Source of the DNA: an uncultured Flavobacteriaceae bacterium
GTDB taxonomy: Bacteria; Bacteroidota; Bacteroidia; Flavobacteriales; Flavobacteriaceae
Length of the DNA: 64,000 nt
Assembly (NCBI GenBank): GCA_947488435.1
Contig: CANKZG010000003.1
Location: 62,001 to 126,000, forward strand
Reading direction: 5' to 3'
Below are positions 55,812 through 64,000 of this stretch, piece after piece. Position 1 is the first letter of the stretch; every line of letters begins with the position of its first letter. The position numbers and the translations under genes are program-made. A model generated the notes under the pieces. That model saw only the letters and a program-made list of their open reading frames with translations. It searched no databases and had not been told where the DNA came from.

Positions 55812-58800
55812 TTAACGATATAGGGTAAAATGCCCTACATATTGTTGTTTTTCAAAATCGTTCGCATTTACAACATACCAATAGTCACCTGTTGGGACTG
55901 GTTTTCCATCGTAAGTTCCATCCCAACCTTGCACATTATTCAATATCGCCACTACCCTCCCATAACGATCGTAAATCTTAACTTCAAGGTTTGGAAAAAA
56001 CTCGCTATTTCCTGGAAAGAAAGTTTCATTTAAATTATCTCCATTGGGTGTAAAGAAGTTCGGAATATCTAACATTCCCGTAAAATCGAAAGGTACGGTA
56101 ACCTCAACTTCACAACCGTTGTGATCTCTAACGCGTACTGTTACAAGAGTATCTTGATTAAGGTTAAAAACGTTGACATCTCCTACCGCATCACCTTGAA
56201 AGAAGAATTCATAATCTCCAAATCCTCCGGTAGCGGTGGCGGTCAATTCATCAGGACCAGTTGTGGCTAACTCCAACATCAATGGTTCGAAAGCATCTAT
56301 AGTAAATTCCACAAAAGTGGTGCAACCATTTTGATGATACATATACACCGTATGATCTCCAGCAGGCAAATCTCCAAAGGTAAATTCCGTATTGGCCTGT
56401 GCTATATCATCCACATCCAAAGCGAATAAAACATCTGGCAACAAACTTGGGTCTTGTAATTGAACGGTAACCGTACTGTTTGGAAAAATACCATCACAAC
56501 CATAAGAAACAATAGGTTCAGCAGTAAGATCCACTCCTATTGGTATGGAAACTATTGCATTTGTAGCACAACCATTAGCATCTCTTATAAATACAACATG
56601 ATCTCCCGCTGGTAAATTATCAAAAAACAAGGCATCGTTACGCACAAAATCTATGTCATCTGATGAATTTAAACTCGTTTCATAATAAGCCGTACCATCC
56701 AGGGCTACAAAAGGCACACCACCCGTAATGGTAAGCTGTGTGGTACCATCGGCAAAACCTAAACAAGTTTCTGGGGTTTCTATAGAGGATGTATCTAAAA
56801 CCGCAGGCTCGCTAATTACCAAGGTGGTAAATTCTGAACAACCTCGTTCATCTTGAATTAAAATATCGTAACTACCAGCCGCTAAATCTTCAAAAATATA
56901 AATTCCTGGAGTGGCTACATCACTAAAAAACTCAGTAAAGTTCGGTGAAATAGCGAATTGAATTAACCCTTCTCCTCCACTTAAAATTTCAATAGCAATA
57001 CTTCCATCGGTATCTCCGTTACAGGTTACCGGATTCGTAACTGTATCGAATAGTATTGGCGCAGGGCGAACAATTTCGTAAGGCCCTTCAATATCTCCAC
57101 AAGTTGCACCGCTAGTAACAGCAACATAGTATTGTGTTCCTTCCGGAAGTCCTTCAAAAGTACCATCGCTCTGTGCTGGTCTAAATACCGTTGCACTGGG
57201 GCTAGGATTAAAAGGGTCTACAGGATCCCCAACATATAAGGTAAATTGATTTACTCCAATACCTCCAGAGGCAAATGATTCTATTCTTCCGTCTAATTCT
57301 GAGGCACAAGAAATATCATCCGGTAAATTAACTACCAAATCTATATTCTGAGCGTCCACTAAGGTAAGACCGTTAGAGGTTACTACATCACAAGTATTTA
57401 CTGCATTCACTTTGCGAACGTCATATTGATAGAACCCTGGACCCCCACTAATTAATACGGAAGTAACCCCATTACCCATAGAAATAAATGGATCGTTTAT
57501 CGGATCTGGAGTATTGGTATCGCGATATTCATAGACAAAGCCAGGCTCTGGATTTTCAATACTTAAACGCATTTCCCCAGCACCTCCACAACCTGGGGCT
57601 TGCACCTGAACCAGATTGGGGATAATCGCTGGAGGAGGATCTACAAAATAGGGTATTGTAGTTCCTACACAATCAAAGCCTGAAGATATCTCTATCGCAT
57701 ACCATCCTGCACTAATAAAACCTGCCCCTGCAGTACCTACGAATGTAGGAGAATCTTGTAAACCACTTCGTGATAACTCATCCGTAATATCGTTACTTCC
57801 CAAATAAATTAACTGGTATAGATAACCAGCTCCTGCAACACCGCCGTTTGCTCCAGCAACAGCGGTAATTGCATCGCCAGAAGTAAGATCATAAGCTTCT
57901 AATACCGCATTATTACCTCCAGGACAAACTAAGGATTGTGGTTCTCGTATTCCTGCTGTTATTGGGGTAATGGCATCTAGAAGAATATCAAAGCTGTTCT
58001 CGCAACCTTCGATATCTCTTACTACAACTCTATAGTTACCACTAGACAAGTTCTCAAAATTACTTGTCGATGAAAAAGCTACAATTTCATTATATGTTCC
58101 CGAACCATCATCTAGCAATAATTGAAAATCGTATGGAGATGTGCTCCATCCACCACTAGCTGTAGCTTCAATAATCCCTAGGTTATCGTTGCAACTAACA
58201 TTGCCTACCTCTATTGCCGTAACAACAAGCGGACCATTAGGCGAACGGACCGTAGCTACGTTACTTTCGCCAGGGCATTCAGGGGTTACACTAGTGGTAA
58301 TATCAACAATAAAGTTTCCTCCTGGCAAACCTGTTATTCGTGCAAGATCACCATTAATATCTGGGAAATTTGTAGTATCAAAACCTCCAGTAGTTATCGC
58401 TGGTAGTATTCGCACACCTGTATTATCTACGTTGTAAACCGTGTAATTATAGGGTCCTGTATAATCTGTAACTTCAATAAACAGCGCTCCGTTGCTATCG
58501 CCTTCACAAATTATAGGATTGGCTTCACTTATAGTGACAATTGGAGTTATTGGTGCTATTACTTCATGCAATGGAATTGGATAGGTACATCCACCAATAT
58601 TATCTACAATCTCAAATAAATAACCTCCAGCAGCTGGTAAATCAACTAAAGCAAAGGAATCTCCTGGATTATTAGAAACATTTGCTACCGCCACAGGACC
58701 ACTTGCAGTTACTACAGTAAAATCTGTAGTTCCAACCACATCAATACGAACACGTTCGGGATCGCTGCAAGTTAAAACGTTTACAACACTAAGTGCAGGG

Positions 58801-61800
58801 ACAACATCAGTTGGAGGATTAAGTGTAATTGGAAGGGACTGTGTTTGACATCCATTTCCGTCTATCGCATATACTGTTATTGTTTGTGGTGCACCATTAT
58901 CTACAATTTCGAATTGAGTGCCTGTTTGGTAATTTTCGAAACCGGTAATACTAAAAGCATAACCTCCAACCGCTGTTCCGGGATCGACAACAGTTACGTC
59001 TATAATCGTTGATGGAAATCTGTTCGCACTTGGCTCACATGCAAAGTCCGGAGCACTTGCAGAAATACTAAATACAGGAGGCTCATTGATTAATAATCCA
59101 TCCACTCGAGCTATACAGTTTCGAGAAGTACGCACTTCTACATCATAAGTCCCTTGTCCTAAATTGGAAAAAGATCCTGATCCGTTTTGTTGTACAATGG
59201 TGCTCGTTCCCCCATCAAATAAAGTATAGGTAATAGGATTGTCTGTATCGGTTCCGGCTTGTAAACTTACATCTATGCTTCCATCATTAGCCCCATTACA
59301 GCTTATATCCTGAGGAACAATAGGATTAATTATGGGTAATGTTGCAGGTGTAAGTACAATATTTTCAACCAATGTAGTACAGGGTCCTCCGGCATCAGAA
59401 ACTAAGTTATCCGTTATCATTACTTGATAAGCACCTGCTGCATATCCAGTAAAAACCCCCGAAGTATTCGTAGCTATAAAAGTACCTGTATTGTCTTGTA
59501 ATTCAAAAGTGAAATCTCCACTTCCTCCCGACGTTGTTATGGTAATTTCACCATCTGCATCTGTACAGTTTGGTGCAGTTGTAAAGTCTCCTGAGGCAGC
59601 CAAAAATTCAAATACTTCAGCAATACCAGAACTAGTACATCCATTGATATCTACAACATCCACAGGATACTGACCCGGAGAATTGACGGTAAAAATAGCA
59701 GGGTTGGTAAATAAGGTAACACCACCTAAAGTAAAAGCTGGAGAATCTACGGATGCTGGCATACTCACTTCTATTTGAAAAGTAGTTGTAGTAACATCGC
59801 ACTGATTGTTTACCAAAAAGGTAGGTGTAGGTAGATCTGGTTGTAATTGAATAATTGTTGCAATATCAAAGGAAGTACAACCACTACTATCCATAACATA
59901 TACATCATAGGCTCCTGCCGGACCAATAAAAGTCGTTTCTGTAGTATAATCTGCCGGTGTTGGTACAATTCCATCATCTACAAAAGCATAGGTATATGGC
60001 CCTCCGTCTCCTCCAGAACCACGTACTGTAATTTGACCAAAAGCATTACAATTAGCTGGTTCTTCGTTAATTATCGCAATTGATGGTAAATTCTGATCGA
60101 TGGTAATACCTACAGCATCTGTACAAGAACTGCCTATTTCCGTAACTATAATTTGATAATTCCCTGCCAGTGCTTCATAAACATCTGCATATGGAATTGT
60201 TGTTACATTAGTAGGTGTGGCAATCGTAATTCTAGTTCCATCATCATTATTCAACAATTCAATAATTAAATCAGCCCCTGAAGTAAATCCGGTAACCTCA
60301 TAACTTATTTGTCCATTCCGGTTTACATCACAGAAATCTGGAGTCGATGTTGCTGTGACGTCTAAAGTGGAAGGACCGTCTTGTGGAGGTATTTCATCTA
60401 GGTAAATACAACCTGTACCTAAATCCGTAACCTCTACCGTATAGGTTACGCCAAACTGAAGTCCTGTAAAGGTATGTCGTCTCAACCCTGCATTTGGAGA
60501 TACCGGGGGGTTTGGATCTGTGGCTAGACGAATTAAGAAAGGACCAACGCCTCCAACAATTTCTACAGTATTGGTAAAACCTGTGGCATCGCAAACCAAA
60601 GGCGTAATCGGATCGGGAACAACATCTAAGCTAGTTTGAGTTACCGTTACAAGGTCGTCATCTCTACAGCCATTTGCATCTATTGTTACTACATTATAGG
60701 TGCCAACAGGTATATTTGTAAATGTCTCGCTGGTGCTAGATGTAGGACCAATACTTGCTATTTCCACACCAAATTGATCCTGTAAAATATAAGTGAAATC
60801 CGGCGTGCCATCGGTAACATTTGTTATGGCAATCTCCCCTTCAACAACTCCTGACAAACATGTTGCTAGTGCAGGAACAACAGTTGCATCTGGTGGTAAT
60901 GTTCCATCCAAAGGAACTGTAATATCTAAATTTAAGGTCTCACACCCACGTGCATCTCGCACCACATATGGATAAGTTACTCCAGCGGTTAAATTTGAGT
61001 AAACAGTTTGTGAACTAAATCCGCTACCATCAAAGCTAATTTCGAAGGGAGGTATTCCACTACTAGCATCCGGTGTAATGGTTACAATACCATTGGTCGT
61101 TTCACCGCAACTTGAAGGAATGGCCGTAGCATTAGCTAATATGTTTGCTGGAGGGCTTAAGGTTATTGGAGCTGATTCGCGGACACAGCCTTCATTATCG
61201 GTTACTCTAAACACATAATCTCCAGGCACATTTGTATCGAAGAAAAAAGTATTTGTTGCTAATGCAACAGGAGCGCCAAAAGTACCGCCTCCGTCATCAC
61301 TTACTTCATATTGTTTTGGACCTGCGCCACTTAAATAACCTCGATCTACTCGCACTCGAATAGTTCCTGGTGCACCTCCACAAGGAATTTCTGCTTCAAT
61401 ATTCGTTCTTACGCGCAATTGCGGTCGCACCACAACGCTCAACTGATCTGTACAATTGTTTGCGTCTACGACTTCGATATTATAATTTCCTGGAGATAGA
61501 TTATTAAACGTATTTCCTGCTTGTAAGCTCCCTCCATTAATTCGATATTGATATCCTGCTTGTCCACCAGTGGCAGTGACTACAATACTTGCGCCAGATG
61601 TTGGCTCAAAACAAAAATCGGAAGCTGCAGCATCTAAACTAATGGTAGGCGCTTGTAGAGGAGTTAAATCAAAATTAAAGCTTGCTGTACATCCTTCACT
61701 ATCTTCAACAGTAAGCACATATGGATTTCCTGGTGAAGAAGCTTGTGTAAGACCACCAAAAGTAGTTCCTGATTTTGGACCAATCGTAGTTGTTCCATCA

Positions 61801-64000
61801 GGAAAAACAAGCGTGTATCGATTTCCACCCCAACCTCCTGAAGGATCTGCTACTACTCTTCCTATGTTCCCATTTTCGCAAGTCATTGGAGTGATAATTC
61901 CATTTAAACTTAATAAGGCAGACTCCTGAATATCAAATGATGCGGTATCTGTACAACCCGTATCTGCATCAGTAATTGTAATCGTATAGGTTCCCGGTCC
62001 TGAAGGCGGTAATACAACCTCTAAATCGTTCTGTGGAGCACTCTCAGGTCCTCCATTAATATTAAAAGTATAGTTATTGGCAAAGCCATCAATAAGGAAA
62101 GTTCCTGTACCATCAGAAGCACCATTACAAACACGCAAGTCTCCTCCAGATCGCACACGAGCTCGTATTGAACTTATTACTGCAGGCGTAAAGCTTTCCG
62201 TATACATACAGCCATTAGCATCGGTAATTCTAAATTCGTAAGATGTATTTGTATTTAAGCCTGTGAAGGTGTCATTTCCGCCATTATTAACACTTACAGG
62301 GTTTATAATTTCGTACAAAACAATAGCAGCATTTGCCGTAGGTGTTAACTGTACATCGGTAGTACCGCTTGCACAATTGATATTACTTTGTGCAAAATCA
62401 AGATCAGTAGGTGGATCTACGTCCAATATTGTTATTGGTGTTAAATCTAATTGACAGCCTCCGTCATCTCTAATAATAGGAGTATAGGTCCCTGGAGCAA
62501 GATTTGTATAGGTAGTCTGTGTACTGAAGTTTGAAGGGGCTCCACCGGAAATACTAAACTCATAACCGCTTCCAGAACCACCAGAAAATGGGCCTTGAAA
62601 TTCAATAACTCCACCATCTACACCGCCAGACGCATTACAAGTTCTATCAGATAGTTTCACAGCTGTACCAACAATAACATCAGTTGTAGTTACGGTAATT
62701 GAACTTGGTAAATCAAAAATACAATCAAACCCTCCTTGCTGATAACGTACTTGAATAGTATTATAAGTACCAGCTGGAACTGAAAGCAAAGGCGCTGAAC
62801 TCCATGGATCGGAAGGTTGCGCTCTAAACGATAAATTATATCCTTTAGCATCAACCACGGTGATATCTAATTTAGCTCCGCCATTAGTACAAGTCCCATC
62901 TATTCCCGCAACGGTAACATCGGGAGGTGTTAATTCCTCCACATTTGCTGAAGCCGTTATTGTACATCCATTCGCATCAGTAATTAAAAAGTCATAAGTT
63001 CCCGGACTTGTTACGTTGTATGTTGTGTCTGCGGTGTATGAGCCGCTAGAAGAACCCCCATCGCTCACCGTAAAGGTATATGGAGGATTACCTCCTGAGG
63101 TTCGTACGATAATATCCACGTCGGTAACATTACATCCAAAACTATTATTTACCTCGGTGGAGGCAGCTAATGCTACTAAGCCATCCCCGATAATAATAGG
63201 GTTTCCATTGATATCAATATCTTGTCTTGGCGGAAGTATTCCATTAGCTGGATCTCCATTACACTGCTGTGTTTCTACCTGAACACCATAAGTCCCAAAA
63301 CCAACAGCGCTAAATGTATAGGTGTCACTTGCAATAAATGAAGTAAATTCTTGAGGCACTCCCGAAGCATCCAATAAAGTATATTTATAGGGTCCAGGCA
63401 CATTATTAACCTGCACGTCAATACTTCCAGTATCGCCAAAACATTGCGCATCTGTAAAGGTAAGTGCAATATCAATATCCTGTTGTTCTATTACAATGGG
63501 TTCGTACGGATACTCGCAGGTATTTGCAGTATTCTGTAAACGTGCTCTTACAATATATGTTCCCGGTAAAAGTCCATCGAAAATTGCACCTTGCCATGGT
63601 CCAAACCCAGAACCGTCATCAATACTATACTCATAGGCACTTGAAAGATTGGTTACTTGGATTCTTCCGGGCACACCGCAGATAAAATCTCTTTTAATGG
63701 TTGTTTGTGTTATGGTACTTTTCTTAACCTTAAAATAACTATATGCTCCACTATTTACACGCACTCTAAATTCAGCGCCCGTTGAAGCGTTTATGGTACT
63801 GGCATCTAAATTGAAGGTGGCTGTTGTTGCTACAGTAGTCCAACAAGAATTTGTAGTATCAGGACAGTCTTCATCAACATCAAAGCTACATCCACCTCCA
63901 GCGTTGAACTGTTGCCACTCATAACTTGATCCACTCTGACTCAAACTTATGGTTCTATCATCAAAATCACCACATAAGTTAAATCGAGCTACTGTACTTC
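55812..64000 (-). CDS. Giant SprB-like repeat adhesin with type-B T9SS sorting domain (5' end beyond window)
   Basis: The open frame runs to the right edge without a Met start, giving more than 2,720 residues; the true start is outside the window. Two to three dozen repeats of roughly 80-95 residues carry motifs such as YEFSISGG, LAPGTYTPIIRDDGGC and VxDxxGC, typical of SprB-like surface proteins. The final ~85 residues (IPNFFTPNGDNLNETFFPG ... VKIYDRYGRVV ... GWDGTYDGKPVPTGDYWYVV) are the CHU_C / gliding-motility C-terminal domain that directs export through the type IX system. It is likely a surface filament for adhesion or gliding. Cys pairs occur once or twice per repeat. The repeats explain the many open frames on the opposite strand, which I do not regard as genes. 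Confidence 0.95.
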   Translation of the reverse strand, partial: STVARFNLCGDFDDRTISLSQSGSSYEWQQFNAGGGCSFDVDEDCPDTTNSCWTTVATTATFNLDASTINASTGAEFRVRVNSGAYSYFKVKKSTITQTTIKRDFICGVPGRIQVTNLSSAYEYSIDDGSGFGPWQGAIFDGLLPGTYIVRARLQNTANTCEYPYEPIVIEQQDIDIALTFTDAQCFGDTGSIDVQVNNVPGPYKYTLLDASGVPQEFTSFIASDTYTFSAVGFGTYGVQVETQQCNGDPANGILPPRQDIDINGNPIIIGDGLVALAASTEVNNSFGCNVTDVDIIVRTSGGNPPYTFTVSDGGSSSGSYTADTTYNVTSPGTYDFLITDANGCTITASANVEELTPPDVTVAGIDGTCTNGGAKLDITVVDAKGYNLSFRAQPSDPWSSAPLLSVPAGTYNTIQVRYQQGGFDCIFDLPSSITVTTTDVIVGTAVKLSDRTCNASGGVDGGVIEFQGPFSGGSGSGYEFSISGGAPSNFSTQTTYTNLAPGTYTPIIRDDGGCQLDLTPITILDVDPPTDLDFAQSNINCASGTTDVQLTPTANAAIVLYEIINPVSVNNGGNDTFTGLNTNTSYEFRITDANGCMYTESFTPAVISSIRARVRSGGDLRVCNGASDGTGTFLIDGFANNYTFNINGGPESAPQNDLEVVLPPSGPGTYTITITDADTGCTDTASFDIQESALLSLNGIITPMTCENGNIGRVVADPSGGWGGNRYTLVFPDGTTTIGPKSGTTFGGLTQASSPGNPYVLTVEDSEGCTASFNFDLTPLQAPTISLDAAASDFCFEPTSGASIVVTATGGQAGYQYRINGGSLQAGNTFNNLSPGNYNIEVVDANNCTDQLSVVVRPQLRVRTNIEAEIPCGGAPGTIRVRVDRGYLSGAGPKQYEVSDDGGGTFGAPVALATNTFFFDTNVPGDYVFRVTDNEGCVRESAPITLSPPANILANATAIPSSCGETTNGIVTITPDASSGIPPFEISFDGSGFSSQTVYSNLTAGVTYPYVVRDARGCETLNLDITVPLDGTLPPDATVVPALATCLSGVVEGEIAITNVTDGTPDFTYILQDQFGVEIASIGPTSSTSETFTNIPVGTYNVVTIDANGCRDDDLVTVTQTSLDVVPDPITPLVCDATGFTNTVEIVGGVGPFLIRLATDPNPPVSPNAGLRRHTFTGLQFGVTYTVEVTDLGTGCIYLDEIPPQDGPSTLDVTATSTPDFCDVNRNGQISYEVTGFTSGADLIIELLNNDDGTRITIATPTNVTTIPYADVYEALAGNYQIIVTEIGSSCTDAVGITIDQNLPSIAIINEEPANCNAFGQITVRGSGGDGGPYTYAFVDDGIVPTPADYTTETTFIGPAGAYDVYVMDSSGCTSFDIATIIQLQPDLPTPTFLVNNQCDVTTTTFQIEVSMPASVDSPAFTLGGVTLFTNPAIFTVNSPGQYPVDVVDINGCTSSGIAEVFEFLAASGDFTTAPNCTDADGEITITTSGGSGDFTFELQDNTGTFIATNTSGVFTGYAAGAYQVMITDNLVSDAGGPCTTLVENIVLTPATLPIINPIVPQDISCNGANDGSIDVSLQAGTDTDNPITYTLFDGGTSTIVQQNGSGSFSNLGQGTYDVEVRTSRNCIARVDGLLINEPPVFSISASAPDFACEPSANRFPSTIIDVTVVDPGTAVGGYAFSITGFENYQTGTQFEIVDNGAPQTITVYAIDGNGCQTQSLPITLNPPTDVVPALSVVNVLTCSDPERVRIDVVGTTDFTVVTASGPVAVANVSNNPGDSFALVDLPAAGGYLFEIVDNIGGCTYPIPLHEVIAPITPIVTISEANPIICEGDSNGALFIEVTDYTGPYNYTVYNVDNTGVRILPAITTGGFDTTNFPDINGDLARITGLPGGNFIVDITTSVTPECPGESNVATVRSPNGPLVVTAIEVGNVSCNDNLGIIEATASGGWSTSPYDFQLLLDDGSGTYNEIVAFSSTSNFENLSSGNYRVVVRDIEGCENSFDILLDAITPITAGIREPQSLVCPGGNNAVLEAYDLTSGDAITAVAGANGGVAGAGYLYQLIYLGSNDITDELSRSGLQDSPTFVGTAGAGFISAGWYAIEISSGFDCVGTTIPYFVDPPPAIIPNLVQVQAPGCGGAGEMRLSIENPEPGFVYEYRDTNTPDPINDPFISMGNGVTSVLISGGPGFYQYDVRKVNAVNTCDVVTSNGLTLVDAQNIDLVVNLPDDISCASELDGRIESFASGGIGVNQFTLYVGDPVDPFNPSPSATVFRPAQSDGTFEGLPEGTQYYVAVTSGATCGDIEGPYEIVRPAPILFDTVTNPVTCNGDTDGSIAIEILSGGEGLIQFAISPNFTEFFSDVATPGIYIFEDLAAGSYDILIQDERGCSEFTTLVISEPAVLDTSSIETPETCLGFADGTTQLTITGGVPFVALDGTAYYETSLNSSDDIDFVRNDALFFDNLPAGDHVVFIRDANGCATNAIVSIPIGVDLTAEPIVSYGCDGIFPNSTVTVQLQDPSLLPDVLFALDVDDIAQANTEFTFGDLPAGDHTVYMYHQNGCTTFVEFTIDAFEPLMLELATTGPDELTATATGGFGDYEFFFQGDAVGDVNVFNLNQDTLVTVRVRDHNGCEVEVTVPFDFTGMLDIPNFFTPNGDNLNETFFPGNSEFFPNLEVKIYDRYGRVVAILNNVQGWDGTYDGKPVPTGDYWYVVNANDFEKQQYVGHFTLYR

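Noticed and set aside
58141-61929. Several plus-strand open frames opposite the giant adhesin
   Set aside because: They are antisense to repeats with biased composition, and encode low-complexity peptides with no start context or domains.

Overview
The window is a low-GC segment with Bacteroidota features: SusC/SusD, many lipoprotein signal peptides, a type-B T9SS C-terminal sorting domain and TAATG/ATGA gene overlaps. It most resembles a marine or environmental member of the Flavobacteriaceae. Genus and species cannot be read from the sequence.

1-24.4 kb is a polysaccharide-utilisation region. It holds the 5' end of a cyanophycinase-like gene, a Cys-type sulfatase lipoprotein, a GMC oxidoreductase with its subunit-3-like partner, an AraC regulator, a GH26 beta-mannanase lipoprotein, a SusC/SusD pair with a strong terminator, a large FG-GAP/ASPIC lipoprotein, a DUF255 thioredoxin-fold protein, a second GMC/subunit-3 pair, a GH9 hydrolase, an esterase and an exported formylglycine-generating enzyme. 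Together these suggest capture and cutting of a beta-mannan or glucomannan-like glycan, removal of ester and sulfate groups, and periplasmic sugar oxidation. The substrate is inferred.

24.5-49.2 kb is the most unusual part. Two divergent operons each carry different, non-overlapping parts of one type IV filament / type II secretion-like machine. The minus operon has a pseudopilin, a minimal prepilin peptidase, a GspE ATPase, a secretin, a PilM/N-like protein and a PilO-like protein. The plus operon has lipoproteins, a GspC/PilP-like protein, a GspK-like protein, two pseudopilins and GspF. All four pilin-like proteins share a K-I-x-A/G sequence just before the hydrophobic helix. Between the operons lies a ~13 kb island: a DNRLRE/FN3/coiled-coil surface protein, two very large YD-repeat proteins, a toxin-like tip with a HEAT-like putative immunity gene, an orphan YD-core fragment with a different tip and a membrane-anchored putative immunity protein, a REP-associated tyrosine transposase bracketed by REP hairpins, a further HEAT-like gene, and a non-coding hairpin/terminator module repeated after each putative immunity gene. 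This looks like a polymorphic-toxin cassette array embedded in a secretion locus.

49.2-64 kb holds a DinB-like exported protein, a large HEXXH metalloprotease, a steroid-5-alpha-reductase-like membrane protein, a DUF3095 protein, tRNA-Arg(TCT), a chloramphenicol-acetyltransferase-like protein and the 3' part of a giant SprB-like repeat adhesin that runs off the right edge.
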